A DNA stretch of 64,000 bases from Steromphala cineraria (Eukaryota > Mollusca > Gastropoda > Trochida > Trochidae), in the NCBI GenBank assembly GCA_916613615.1, contig OU744725.1:8848708-8912707 (forward strand), written 5' to 3'. Shown here piece by piece: positions 1 to 13,700 of this stretch (its first letter is position 1; the number at the start of each line of letters is the position of its first letter). The translations under genes and the position numbers were made by a program. A model generated the notes under the pieces. The model was not told the DNA's origin. It made no database searches and worked only from the letters and a program-made list of their open reading frames with translations.

Positions 1-1300
1 CCTTAACCCACTATATTTACCCTGACCGTATCTCACCTCAACCCACTATATTTACCCTGACCGTATCTCACCTCAACTCACTATATTTACCCTGACCTTA
101 TCTCACCTCAACTCACTATATTTACCCTGACCGTATCTCACCTCAGCCCACTATATTTACCCTGACCGTATCTCACCTCAACCCACTTATTTTACCCTGA
201 CCGTATCTCACCTCATCCCACTATCTTTACCCTGACCGTATCTCACCTCATCCCACTATCTTTACCCTGACCGTATCTCACTTCATCCCACTATATTTAC
301 CCTGACCGTATCTCACCTCAACCCACTATATTTACCCTGACCGTATCTCACCTCATCCCATTATCTTTACCCTGACCATATCTCACCTCAACCCACTATA
401 TTTACCCTGACCGTATCTCACCTCAACTCACTATATTTACCCTGACCATATCTCACCTCAACCCACTATATTTACCCTGACCGTATCTCACCTTAACCCA
501 CTATATTTACCCTGACCGTATCTCACCTCAACCCACTATATTTACCCTGACCGTATCTCACCTCAACTCACTATATTTACCCTGACCTTATCTCACCTCA
601 ACTCACTATATTTACCCTGACCATATCTCACCTCAACCAACTATATTTACCCTGACCGTATCTCACCTCAGCCCACTATATTTACCCTGACCGTATCTCA
701 CCTCAACCCACTTATTTTACCCTGACCGTATCTCACCTCATCCCACTATCTTTACCCTGACCGTATCTCACCTCATCCCACTATCTTTACCCTGACCGTA
801 TCTCACCTCATCCCACTATATTTACCCTGACCGTATCTCACCTCAACCCACTTTATTTACCCTGACCGTATCTCACCTCATCCCATTATATTTACCCTGA
901 CCGTATCTCACCTCATCCCATTATCTTTACCCTGACCGTATCTCACCTCAACCCACTATATTTACCCTGACCGTATCTCACCTCAACCCACTATATTTAC
1001 CCTGACCGTATCTCACCTCATCCCACTATTTTTACCCTGACCGTATCTCACCTCAACCCACTATATTTACCCTGACCGTATCTCACCTCATCCCACTATC
1101 TTTACCCTGACCGTATCTCACCTCAACCCACTATATTTACCCTGACCGTATCTCACCTCATCCCATTATCTTTACCCTGACCGTATCTCACCTCAACCCA
1201 CTATATTTACCCTGACCGTATCTCACCTCAACCCACTTATTTTACCCTGACCGTATCTCACCTCATCCCACTATCTTTACCCTGACTGTATTTACCTCAA
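1..1300. repeat. 35-bp tandem satellite, about 37 units
   Basis: About 37 head-to-tail copies of a 35-bp unit with the core TTTACCCTGACCGTATCTCA followed by CCTCAACCCACTATA. Variants differ at a few fixed sites (ACCCA, TCCCA, ACTCA or GCCCA; CTATA, CTATC or CTTAT; CCGTA, CCTTA or CCATA). The order of variants in units 1-11 recurs from position 491, so part of the array was copied as a block. The array runs off the left edge and decays after about 1290. It sits upstream of the first coding exon of the CARF-like gene, so it is in the promoter region or in a 5' intron. It has no unique spacers and no coding potential. Confidence 0.97.
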
Positions 1301-1520
1301 GCCACTATCCCATCCCAGACAACACCACAACCAACTAACAAGCCAGGATGGTGGATCCCCAGCTCTTCTTCGACTTTTGTTTCATGGTAATTCACAAATA
1401 TACTGAACATTTTTGTATGTTTTTTAGCTCATCTCACCTTTAAACCACTTCAACCCATTCACCCTAAACCCGAACCTCGTCTCTCAACTCTAGTTTACCT
1501 TTAGACACCACCTGTTTCAG
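1301..1520. other. Non-coding leader or intron before first coding exon
   Basis: Unique sequence between the satellite and the first coding exon. It ends in a pyrimidine-rich stretch and CAG at 1518-1520, a plausible 3' splice site. This implies at least one 5' UTR exon upstream, outside the window or inside the satellite region. I see no TATA box or other clear promoter element. Confidence 0.5.
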
Positions 1521-1532
1521 ACTGTAAACTGA

Positions 1533-1734
1533 ATGGTGACGGCCATCACGATGACGAAGGATGACGGGGTGAGCTCCACCTCGGATGTTGTCGTTGTTGG
1601 CATCCCTGTAAGCAGCGGCGGTATTGACGGCACCATCATCGACCTGCCGCTCTCCAGCATAGCCAAATCAGACTGTCAACACGGAGCAGAGGTCATAGCC
1701 TCCACCGCTGGATTTGCTTCTAGTATACTCGGAA
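1533..1734 (+). CDS. CARF: CARF exon 1 (first coding exon)
   Basis: The exon probably starts at 1521 after a CAG acceptor, with 12 nt of 5' UTR; TGA at 1530-1532 directly precedes ATG 1533, which fixes the upstream limit of the frame. A second in-frame ATG lies at 1551. It encodes a low-complexity, Ser/Val/Ile-rich N-terminus without a recognisable domain. It ends in phase 1 before GTAGGT at 1735. Confidence 0.8.
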
Positions 1735-4700
1735 GTAGGTGACATTTTACAAATCTTGGCATAATTATGTATAAAATAAGCTTGAAAAGTGATCATTCCT
1801 AAAGCCTTATTATTACAAGCCAATATCATTATCTTCTATAATGCCATGCTTTGTATTCATGGTTGAAAAATATTAGGAAAAAGCGAAACAATTACAATCA
1901 TGTTTTAGGCCTATAACTTAAGATATTTCTGATAAGTACTGCATTTTTTCCCCTGTAAAACAACAAATTGTAGACCTATATTGGTGCCATAGATTATGAC
2001 ACATCTTCATGACATTTTCAGATGTACGTACTGACCATGCCACTCTGCAGAGTCTTTTGGCTGCACCAATCACAACTCCACAGATTCTCACCAATCCTGA
2101 GACAATTCAGATCATCACGGTCCCAACGGCCTCCGATCTTATCACAACATCGCAGCCAGATGGCGCTGGTAAGGTCTGGCAGGTCATCCCGAACATCGGA
2201 AATCCAGAGATAGCGACCATCATCGCTGTCAACGACCCCTCGGAATTGTTGCAGCATATGCAGATGAAACCTGACACAACAGGCATCATAGGTGAGGCAT
2301 ACATACTTACTTGGTGTCCTTTAAGGCTAAGGCTAGTTTAGGCTTTTTGATATTTAGATGTTTTAGATAAGTCAGTAGCTGGCCCTCTTAGATTTGTTTA
2401 CTGATAGAGCAGTGTGTTAAGTCTAGAAAAACTGTGTGGTGTGACATGTTGACACCTTTGGGTCAAATTTGAAGTTGTGTTTCAATTTCATAATCTTGTA
2501 TCCACAGAAGACCTTCAGATGTGCTAAGGACACATTTACATATATAAAGATTGTTCTTAGGATTAAGAATTTTGAAAAACTTAAAATCTCTTTGTTAAAG
2601 CAATCTCACACAATGAGAAAAGGTTTTAATAATCAGGTCAATGTATCTGCCTACATGTTTATGTTCTCTGTTTCCAGGTGTAGGAGACTTTGAGCACCAG
2701 ATTGTGTCGGCAATCGATGGGTCGGGGGTGACATGTTCCGCAGACAGTGCCAGCCACCTGCTGATGCCACCACCCCCTCCTCCTCCCCAGCCCCTCCCCC
2801 CTGACTGCCCCTCCTGGGCTGCAAGGCTCAAGAACTGTGAGGTAAGATATTCTTGCTTCTATCATAACTTCCTGGAAAATAAGCTATCTAACTTAGCTTT
2901 GAACTATGACCCTGATGCAAGTATGATATTTTATTCTCATCATGTGCTCATGTATCTTGACTATGACTTTCTGTTCCTTTTCATTTTTTCAATGCCTTAA
3001 GACAGTATCAGAATTTGTACTGAATTGTCACTAATGCAAATTTAAAGATCATTATTCTAATGTCCTTATTGCCTTTCTGATTTAATGCTTTCAACTTTTT
3101 GAATGCTTCTTTTAATTTCTATGTTAAATTTCTTCTTCTAAAAAAAAATAATTTGTTTATGATGTTTGCTAAGGATCAGCTTGTGTATTACTCATGCTTG
3201 GAACAGATCAATCCGTTAGTAATGTTAGTAAAATGTTTAGTTGAAACATGAATTTGCTATTATTCCAGAAAATCGGTGACTCGTACCGAGGGTACGTGGA
3301 GAGTGAGGTAGAGCTGGATCTCCTTCTGACGTTCCACAAGCAGCAGACGCAGAGCTTCTGGGGGACGAGACAATCACCGAGCCCCGCCAAACCCTCCACC
3401 AGACTCATGTGGAAGTCCCAGTATGTCCCCTTCGATGGGATCCCCTTCGTCAATGCGGGTGTGTATATATATTACTTACCTCTCATTCCTCTTCAAGCTG
3501 TACCCTTACAATCCACGCAGGCTGATAACAGTTAAGTAAAGCTAGCCTCAATATTATCCGTTTCACTTCTATACTGAGTCTAGAAAGGTCTCGTAGAGGG
3601 TCGCGCCAGGCAACCTTTCTGCGACCTATGAACCTCGGACGTTATACGTGCGAAGGCAGACTATTGTGGCTTGGTAAGCTGAGTTCTGATTGGTCAATTC
3701 GATACGATGGGCTGACGCGACCCTCTATTAGATATTTCTAGACTCAGTATAGGAGTGAAACGGATAATATTGAGACTAGGTTGACTAGACTGAGGCAGAT
3801 AAACATTTGTTACGAGTTTCTTGGAGATAAAGTGTGCAATCATCAGAACATGACAAAAATAAGACTTATCTCATTGAATCTTAGTACGGGGTATGTGTAA
3901 CAAACATGTAATTGTGCCTTTTGGGGTTTTAATCCAATTTAGTTCTGATGTTTGGATTAAAAATCATCTTCGTAATTTATGGACCCTTTGAAAAATCATG
4001 AGGCCTCTGCACAAGGAAACTAAGAATGTTGAATGTTGAATGGTCAATGTTCAATATATTTCATACTTTTCACACATTGGGAGCGATAAAGCTGATTCTT
4101 TCAAGCCGTGCATATTGATGGTTTTTGTCAATGAAATCCAAGCGTTATTTAGTTGTGCTCATTTTGACATAAACCATTGCAGGAAGCCGGGCTGTGGTAC
4201 AGGAATGTCAGTTCGGACCAAGACGGAAAGGCAACCCTAAGAAACAAAACGACATTCCCGTCAAGGGAGAGTACAGACAAACATGCCCTGCCAGGTAATA
4301 TTCAAGAAGAACTTGTGAAAATGATAAGAAAACTCAGAAATTAAAAAACTGTACAGAAAAAAATGCACAAAACCAGTTTTTAAATTTATTAGAACATTGT
4401 TAGCGGGGGGAAAACCCCAGTCTGATTAAAATCGGCCTAGTTCCGAGGAAGATAATATTTAAACTAATAACTGCATGGAGATATTGCACGGTCTGACCGC
4501 ACCCCTGTACCTCGCGTGTTTAATACCAGTAAAGCACAGTCAAAACCCAGTCGTTAGCAGACCAATCACATCATCTCGCTTATAACACCTTTGGCTGCGA
4601 TCATGTTCAAAGCATGGTTAAGAGGAGTTACTTGCCCATAGCTTGATACCGAAGGCTTTTGCTGGCGGCTTGTGATTGGTGAGCTGAGTAAATGCCAGAA

Positions 4701-7700
4701 CATTCGACTTACTGGCCTGCCGTCTGACTCAGTGGAGAGGATAAATATAGAAGTACCATGTTCAATTCCCAAAGAGTTAATATTTGTAATCTTTTATTCC
4801 TCGGAACTAGGCAGATTTTAATCAGACTGGAGAACCCTTATGACATTCTTGAACGTAACCATGATAACTTTTTATGATGAATCTTTAAAGTAGATTTGGT
4901 TTGAATATTGAATGTAAAATATGGTTCACATTGCAGGATCTACATAAAGAAGGTGAGGAAGTTTCCTGATTTTGCTGTGAACATGAACATGGACAAGAAA
5001 TCTCTCAAGATCTCGATGGACAAGGCTTTCCAGGATCTGAAGGAGCGAGGGGTCGATGGCTGGGGGCAGGAGAGGTCGGTAATCAAGATCTTTCTTTGCT
5101 TTTGTTCACAATTGTAAGCTTTTACTCAATAGAATCAACATGGGCATGGATTCTGTTAAATGATTTCCAGACTGTTTAAAGTATTTTCAATGAAAGAGAT
5201 GTATTGACTGTTTCATAATTAAATAGTAAAGTATGATATGGATCATTATTTCAACAATTAGATTATGATCAATCAAACCTTTTCTGATTCTTAACTTGTT
5301 TTCAGTTTGATAATGATTCAATACATATCTACTGATGTTGAATTCATGGTATTTTGATTGTTAAAATGAGTTAATGATAAATGAATAATTTCCTAGTATC
5401 TCCCTAGAGAAACAGAAGTTCTTAAATAAAGCTATTACCAAATTAGACAAAGAAGGCAGTAGTATAACTGATACAGTGGAAATTATTGAACATGTGAAGT
5501 CATATTATGACTCCCTGTACACAAGTAAAGCTGTTGAGAATGTGGACCTTGAACTCTTATTCGCCAATAATGAAATTCCCAAATTAACCAATGAAAAGTC
5601 ACAGAGTTTGGAAGGCCATCTCCAATATGATGAAGTTCTAAACGCTCTAAAAAATATGAAAAATGAAAAAAGTCCTGGCCCTTCTGGTTTCACAACTGAA
5701 TTTTACAAATTCTTTTGGAAAGATATAAATTCATTTCTGATAAACTCACTAAATTCTGCTTTCCAGAAAGGGGAATTGTCAGTAAGTCAGAAACAAGGAT
5801 TAATAACATGTATACCCAAGACCGGCAAGTCTAAAGAACACATTAAGAATTATCGCCCTATATCGTTACTAAACACTTCGTATAAGTTAGCTTCGGCAAC
5901 AATAGCTGCTCGTATAAAAAAGGTACTACCTAACATTATCAGTGAAGATCAAAAAGGTTTCATGAAAGGCAGATACATAGGAGAATGTACACGACTGGTA
6001 CAAGATATAATGGAATATACCGATATTATGAACATACCAGGGATCCTTATTCTAATAGATTTTGAAAAAGCATTCGACTCGGTAGAATGGAAATTCATTG
6101 ATAACTGTCTTGATTTTTTCAACTTTGGCCCTTCACTTAAAAGATGGATTAAAACTTTTTATGAAGATATAACTTCAAGTGTTTTGGTAAATGGATTTGC
6201 ATCCGACTTTTTCAAAATAACAAGGGGCTGTAGACAGGGTGATCCATTATCCCCTTATATCTTTCTTATATGTGCTGAAATATTGGCTCATATGTTACGG
6301 ACGAATCCAAATATAAAGGGTATAAAAATGCTTGATCTTGAATACCTTCTTACACAATTTGCTGACGATACTACTATCATCCTCGATGGAACTGAAAAAT
6401 GTTTCAATACAGCTATTGATATTTTACAAAAATATGCATCCTTCTCTGGCTTAAAAATGAATATTGAAAAAACTAAAGTAGTGTGGATGTCGTAGGAAGC
6501 GCCAACCCGCATGAGGAAGGAGTTACCATCCTGCAGGGTGGCACTTGTCTAGACTTTATCCCAGGGAATTAGCTTGATGCTATAGGATCCAACCTCAGAG
6601 TTCTGGGGAGAGCATCTTATGAGACAGGCAGGAGTGGACAGAGACACACAAGATGATGACGTCATAGATATGATGGTTTATTCGTTATGACATCAGAGTA
6701 GTTGTTACAAAAGTAAAGAGGGGGAGGTCAGCTGTAAGGTCGACGGCACATGGAGGCATAGTGAATGCCTCATGGCCCATACCCCACTTGCTGACTCCAT
6801 TCCTACTTCCACTCTTAGTTCCACTCAACATCTACTGATTAGAATATCTGAACCCTCCTATTTAAAGGGTATATTTGACATTTGATTTTAGAGCCTTGAG
6901 CAAATAATATGTCAGCATAGGTTGTGATTGACATTCACTTCCTTGCGTCTAAATGAAACAATTGCAAATCTCAATAGCCCTAAGTGATTGACAATTAAGC
7001 ATTGGATAATTACCGAAGCATATACAAAAATTACTGTTATAGGTAGGTGATTGCCTAAGGCAACATCCTTAGACAATGGAACAAGGCAAGATCCTAAAAC
7101 AATGAAACAAGTTTCTGTTGTGGTTTGACAAAATTACTTGAAAATATTGATGAACTTATGGATAGGAAAATATGAAAATATTGGAGAATATATATACATA
7201 TATAAGCACTATGATAGTTTCTCCCTCATCCAGTAAATTTCGTCCTCGAAATTTTTTTTCTTGTTGATGATGAGGTTTTGAAAAGTAGGAATGAGTATGA
7301 GTATGATATACATGATACGTGCACAGTTGAAAGATTGTAATATGAATGAAAGTAATAAGGTAACGTTTGTTAGGTTGTGTGATTTTCCAGCCAGTGTTTT
7401 TAAATAAACAGTAACATAAAATTCATTGTTACCATGGTAAATAATTATACTACAATTGGAGTTACCATACATGTGAATGATGTCAGGAGTCTTGTATTGG
7501 TGAGCCCAGACTCGGCAAGGCTAATAAGATAGCATGAGAATGCTGAATGTGTATATATCCTTACTAACATCATTAACAAGGGTTGACAACATCAAGGTAG
7601 ATATAATTTGGATGCATTTCATCATTAAAGAATACATTTTGATAACTATGAGCATATGTAATGCGTTAATCATGATCAGACTGTTTGCATCGAAGGATAC

Positions 7701-10700
7701 TTCATAGCATGTAGTTGTTGAATGATGAAATGAAAATTGAATTTGAGAAAAAATATTGCAGTATAATTTAGAAATCAAGGGTAAATATTTGCTACAAGTA
7801 TCATTTAAGTAATTGAGCTCAGGAGTCCAGCTTGGTGGCGTGACTCAAAACCGAAGCCGTATGTTGGCGTAAATAAGAAAGTGTAAGATTAAAAACCTAA
7901 CTGATATCATAAACTTAAAGATAATAAATGAAACATGTTTACCCTTTGAATAGATAATATAGTTATAGAAATGTTTTGAACTGGCTGATAAATACACACA
8001 AACCTGAAAGCACAGTATCCTTATAACACATGGGACGAAAAACAATAAAACTTAATTGTTCGAAAACAGTCCACAATTTGCTGTAAATCCATGTCCAAGT
8101 TTTTGGTCTTCATGTCCTCTTTGTAGATCTTCGTAGTTGTGGTGCTTTGGATGTAGATATCCGTCACCTGAAGTCCACGTCTTAAAAGGGGATCGTTTAA
8201 AGTGACAGGTCAGCAGCAATGTGGTCCTTCCATGGTTATCTGAATAGCTGGCTCAGTAGTGTGTCTTCTGCTGTCTTCTCATGGCACTCTCAGAGAATTC
8301 CAGGCTGGTTCCGTCATCGGGATCTTCATTTCTCCACCATTTGTCGTAGGAAGCGCCAACCCGCATGAGGAAGGAGTTACCATCCTGCAGGGTGGCACTT
8401 GTCTAGACTTTATCCCAGGGAATTAGCTTGATGCTATAGGATCCAACCTCAGAGTTCTGGGGAGAGCATCTTATGAGACAGGCAGGAGTGGACAGAGACA
8501 CACAAGATGATGACGTCATAGATATGATGGTTTATTCGTTATGACATCAGAGTAGTTGTTACAAAAGTAAAGAGGGGGAGGTCAGCTGTAAGGTCGACGG
8601 CACATGGAGGCATAGTGAATGCCTCATGGCCCATACCCCACTTGCTGACTCCATTCCTACTTCCACTCTTAGTTCCACTCAACATCTACTGATTAGAATA
8701 TCTGAACCCTCCTATTTAAAGGGTATATTTGACATTTGATTTTAGAGCCTTGAGCAAATAATATGTCAGCATAGGTTGTGATTGACATTCACTTCCTTGC
8801 GTCTAAATGAAACAATTGCAAATCTCAATAGCCCTAAGTGATTGACAATTAAGCATTGGATAATTACCGAAGCATATACAAAAATTACTGTTATAGGTAG
8901 GTGATTGCCTAAGGCAACATCCTTAGACAATGGAACAAGGCAAGATCCTAAAACAATGAAACAAGTTTCTGTTGTGGTTTGACAAAATTACTTGAAAATA
9001 TTGATGAACTTATGGATAGGAAAATATGAAAATATTGGAGAATATATATACATATATAAGCACTATGATAATTGGATCAAAGCAATTATCTTCTACAAAA
9101 TACTTTGAGTCATTAGACATGGATTGGACGCAGCGTCCATTCACTCTACTTGGTATACAGTTTCAACATAATGTGGCAGAAATGGTTGAACGAAACTACA
9201 AAGATAAGCTTAAGAAAATAGACAATCTAATGACAGTATGGTCCCGTAGGGATCTCACCCCTATGGGTAGAATCACAGTTCTGAAAAGTATTATTTTACC
9301 AACAATAAACCACCTCTTTACATCGATCCCTAATCCAAAGATAGATATAATAGATAGGCTACAACAAAAGTGTTTTTCCTTTGTATGGAAAAATAAACCA
9401 GATAAAGTTAAGCGCAAGTTGATTGTTCAAGACTATAAAAAAGGCGGCTTGAAGGTCCCCTTAATCCTAGAAACAATACAATCTCAGAAAATATCATGGA
9501 TTCGAAGACTCTACACTAAAAACACTAAGCTTAAAAATCTTGCAGATGTTTTTCTACCTAAAAGCGTTTTAGACCCAATAGAAATGGGATCAAGTTATCT
9601 GAAAAGCCATATCATACCACACATTAAAAATAGTTTCTGGAAAGACGTTTTCAACGCCTGGGCGATCTTACAAAGCAAAAGAACAGTTCATGATGTAACA
9701 ACAGAATATATCTGGACAAATGATAATATCTTGATAAACAAACAACCAGTAATGATCAAACGCTATGTGACATCAAATATATATAATATGTAAATGATAT
9801 TTTAAAAGATGATGGTGCATTTTTTGCATTCTCAGAATTTTGCGAAATATATAAAGTAAAGACGAACTTCTTGGAATATATGGGTTTAATTCATTGCATA
9901 AACGAATACATTAAAAAGGATTCATTATTACTTTCTAAACAATTAAGTATGCCTTTTATGCCTGATAATTTGAAAGTTTTATTCAAGGAAACCAAAGGAT
10001 GTAAGGAATTTTATATAGAACTAACAAAACAAGACGAAATAGATCAAGTTAAAAGCGAAACGAAATGGGAAAATGACATTGGCTCAAGTATAAGTAAAGA
10101 TGTTTGGAAAATATATAACTTTATTCCATTTCGCAGCACTGTTTGTTGCAAATTAAGATGGTTTCAATATCGAATAATTCATAGAATACTCACAACAAAT
10201 AGAAGTGCTTCCATGTACAATTCGCAAGTTTCCCCTCTGTGTACTTTTTGTAATAATGCAAATGAAACTATCAAACATCTTTTATATGACTGTGTACATG
10301 TGAAAAGTTTGTGGCATCACTTATTTAGATGGATTGAATTGAGATGTGGACTAAATTTAGAACCGAGTATTACTCATATTATATTTGGTTACAAAGAAAA
10401 GAGAAATGATGTATTGAATTTGATTCTTATTGTAACTAAACATTATATTTATATTTGTAAATGCCAGAACAGAAAACCACATATTATCAGCCTTAAATCA
10501 ATTTTACAAGACACCTATAACGTCAGTAAGGAGCGTCTCTACACTGATTGTAGATACGAGAAATTTATCTCCTTCTGGTCATCATGCCACAGTCTTTTCA
10601 CATATTAATATATATCCATAATTGTAAATTTTGTATGCCATGTCTGATCGATTTGATAATTATGTTTATAATCAAGAAAATGAATATTACAGTTGTATAG

Positions 10701-13700
10701 TATATTTGTGGTGCCTACAAAAAGAAATAAAGTGATAAAAAAAATAAAAAATTTCCTAGTATGAATTGCAACAGGATTTATATTCTTCAAATTATGGATA
10801 TTGTTATCAATTGATGTAAATAGAGAATGATGTACTTTCAAAGTTGATATGATATCATATTGTGTCATGTTCAGGTACTATGTACAACTGCCGACAGAGA
10901 AAGCCCACGAGTTCCATGATGATACGACCCAACCTCCTAAACTAGTGAACAATCCAGCCAAACTTGACTTCGAGGATATTGAATCTAGTCAGCAGCGCTT
11001 GCACCCACAGGTGGTACAGAAGATACGTGATCTGGTGTCCGCCGGGGAAACCCGAGTCTACGCCATTAGGAAACAGCTGAGGTATTTAAAATACAGAATT
11101 TCATCCAAATGTTTAATGATATCAGAAATCAAAATTAGGTTCAGGTTGATATATAAAATACAAATATTCATCAGCTGCCTTACCATATTATGATATCAAG
11201 TAGTAGCTGATGACATTATGCTAAATTTGTTGTCAAATGATATATCCATAGATACATTTTCTAATATCATAGTAGTAATTTCTCCTTTTAACATAATTAA
11301 GGACTGTAAAAGATTGATTATTGTTTTGATTTTTAATTTGCTAATATAGTTTGGTTGATTTAATTGCTTATGTGATTATCCACAAGGTCTAACTCTGCCA
11401 TTCTCCATCATTTGCTTAGTTTACCAAGCTTCACTTAGTGCCATTTATCATCACTGTTGAATCATTAATTTTGGCATTAATATGACAGTGTGAAGACCCT
11501 TATCGGGAAGTTGTGCATCACTACAATGACACAATATCACTTACTCATTTCTTCCAAATCTCATCCTGCTACATCAGCGTATATGTCTCCGCTAATGCTA
11601 CAACCTATCCCCTGATATCCTCCTATGGTCTTCTGTCGTAACTCTGACGGGTGGTTGCTTAGCGCTATTTATAGCATGTCTGTTTTCCGTCAAACTACTT
11701 CGAACTCCATACACTGTTGTCTAGTGATGTTGCACGTGGAAATCTAAGAGCGGGATTTGGAGTTTAGCGGGAGACGGCAATGAGAATCAGATTTATTATC
11801 TAATAGCACACCTATTGGTTAATTTGAATCACGAGGTGAGCACGCGGAACGAAGCCAAGAAACTAGTTTGCCGCTATCGCTGAAAGGGCATCATTTGATT
11901 GGCTTGCTATATATAGCGATACGACAGAAGACCATAGGAGGATATCAGGGGATAGGTTGTAGCTTTAGCGGAGACATATACACTGATGTAGCAGGATGTC
12001 CAAATCTATGTTATTGAGTAAGCTGTTGATTTCCCTCCAGAGTATTTGTGGTGAAGGAGCTGTGTATGGGCAGCGAGACCCCGGAGAGACACGATCTCAC
12101 GCTCTTCCCCACTGTCAATGATCTGAAGAACAACATCCACCAGGCTCTCAAGGACATAGAGAATGGGACACTTCCTCTCACAGCCTCAACCGTATGTAGA
12201 GAGCTTTTCGATTTCTTGCTTTCTATATTTAGTCATTTATAGCTTCAAGTCAATTGAGAATCAAGTAGTGAAACTTTAAAGATATTGAGATATTTTCAAA
12301 TTTGTTTCAATTTATTGTCACCAAATGAAATGGTTGAGGATTTTATCCATTAAAACATTCTAGAAGGTTGAATCTGCAGAACCACTCTGCCTCCCTGAGA
12401 ATTTACCACTGAAATACGGACAATCAATTTTCCTAAGGTTCGAAAACCAATAATTGACAATGCCTGCCAAGCAAATAATCAATGGAGGTAGGATATATTC
12501 AAATTGAGCTATATGTCCTATGTAAATTCCCAGGTCAACGTAGAGATCATCACAAATCAGGACGGGACAGCGACATCATCACTGGATCCCCACGGGGAGC
12601 TGCAGTCGTTCGACCCCTCCATACTGGGGGGCGTGGCACCAGGGGAGGAGGGGCCCATGCCTGAGACAGTCACTGTCACACTGACACAGAACCCGGGCGA
12701 AGGTAGGACTGTAGTGATATCAAGAATTCATGTAAACCTAAATCCCTCTAGTTAGACATTTCATGTAAAATGACATATATACATATTTATGTATAAAGTA
12801 TTGCATTCTTCTATAAGGATTCCATTCCAGATCCCAAACCATGTCAGTTTTGAGAGGAAGTGCACAGCTTTCAGATTAAAAATAAACAACAATTATTCCT
12901 TTTTTTTTCCCAATTGTCTCCCCTAAATCAGTTTGAAAAAAAAGATCACTTTTGCAAAATGTTTGTACAAAATTTCATCATTACAATGCTGAAACTTTTT
13001 GTACGTGACATTGATTCAAGGTAAAATAATCAAATAATGGTATCAATAACTTGTTTAAAGGCTGAGAGATCCTGAAATTGTTATGGATTTAGAAGTGCCA
13101 GTCTATTTTTCTTTTAATGATTCATGATCTGAATATTGCAGATGGTCACCATATCATATCCCGTATTGAGACCCACCTCAGTGACGGAACGACCCAGGTC
13201 AGCACGACCTTGACCCCAGAGACTGCACAGCTGTTGTCACGGTTACATCCAGGGATGTTCCCAGCTGGCAGCTTGCTTCAGGTCAGTTTCATTCAACCGA
13301 TCATGAGTAATATTTTTGGAATTATTGCAGCTAATTGATAGTTTTTTTATAGGCAGCATATTCTCCTTGAAAATATCATAAAAGAAAAGAGTTTGAAAAG
13401 ACATAAACGTTTGCATTTGCATTTTATTGCCAATGACGGACATCGATTCAGGTAATATTTGCAGTAGAATTATGTGCAATGCAATAAAAGTCTTTCTAAG
13501 GAACACCATTAGTGACAAGCCAGGGTGATAACACAAATCAAGTGAAGGCAATTACTAGATTGGTCATGCCTCAGGGATTGGTAACCACTAATGTAGCAGG
13601 ATGGTGGTTATATAATTCTTGATAAAATGAATAAATACTTGCTAAAAAGGGCCATGTTTCCTTCTTCAGCAGCCAAGCATGGCAGACGAAAACTCCCAGT

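Larger units (their letters stand above)
6488..9070 (-). mobile_element. Non-autonomous LTR retrotransposon (TRIM/LARD-like), 2583 bp
   Basis: Two direct 729-bp repeats flank 1125 bp with no gag or pol. Minus-strand orientation fits best. Read that way, the LTR has TTTAAATA then AATAAA (U3 to R order) and ends in CA. The 5' LTR is followed after two bases by TGG (primer-site-like, TGGTGGAGAAATGAAG), and the 3' LTR is preceded by a purine run, GGATGAGGGAGAAA. It sits inside the LINE reverse transcriptase frame. The two LTRs appear identical by eye, so insertion was recent. Mobilisation would need proteins from an autonomous relative. Confidence 0.88.
5387..10762 (+). mobile_element. 5'-truncated L1/Tx1-type LINE, interrupted by an LTR element
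   Basis: A non-LTR retrotransposon inserted in CARF intron 6. It is flanked by a 13-bp target duplication AATTTCCTAGTAT at 5387-5399 and 10750-10762, and ends in an A-rich tail after AAAGAAATAAAGTGAT. The LINE parts are 5400-6487 and 9071-10749; the middle is a later LTR insertion. Removing the insert restores the frame across the junction, VVW then IGSK. The endonuclease and ORF1 are missing (5' truncation). Cellular genes are not involved; this is a dead copy. Confidence 0.92.

Noticed and set aside
1..1300. CRISPR-like array
   Set aside because: Repeats are directly contiguous with no unique spacers, and the window is clearly eukaryotic; it is a satellite.
7209..8045. Gag-like proteins within the LTR element
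   Set aside because: The three short minus-strand ORFs lack any retroelement motif and are AT-rich chance frames.
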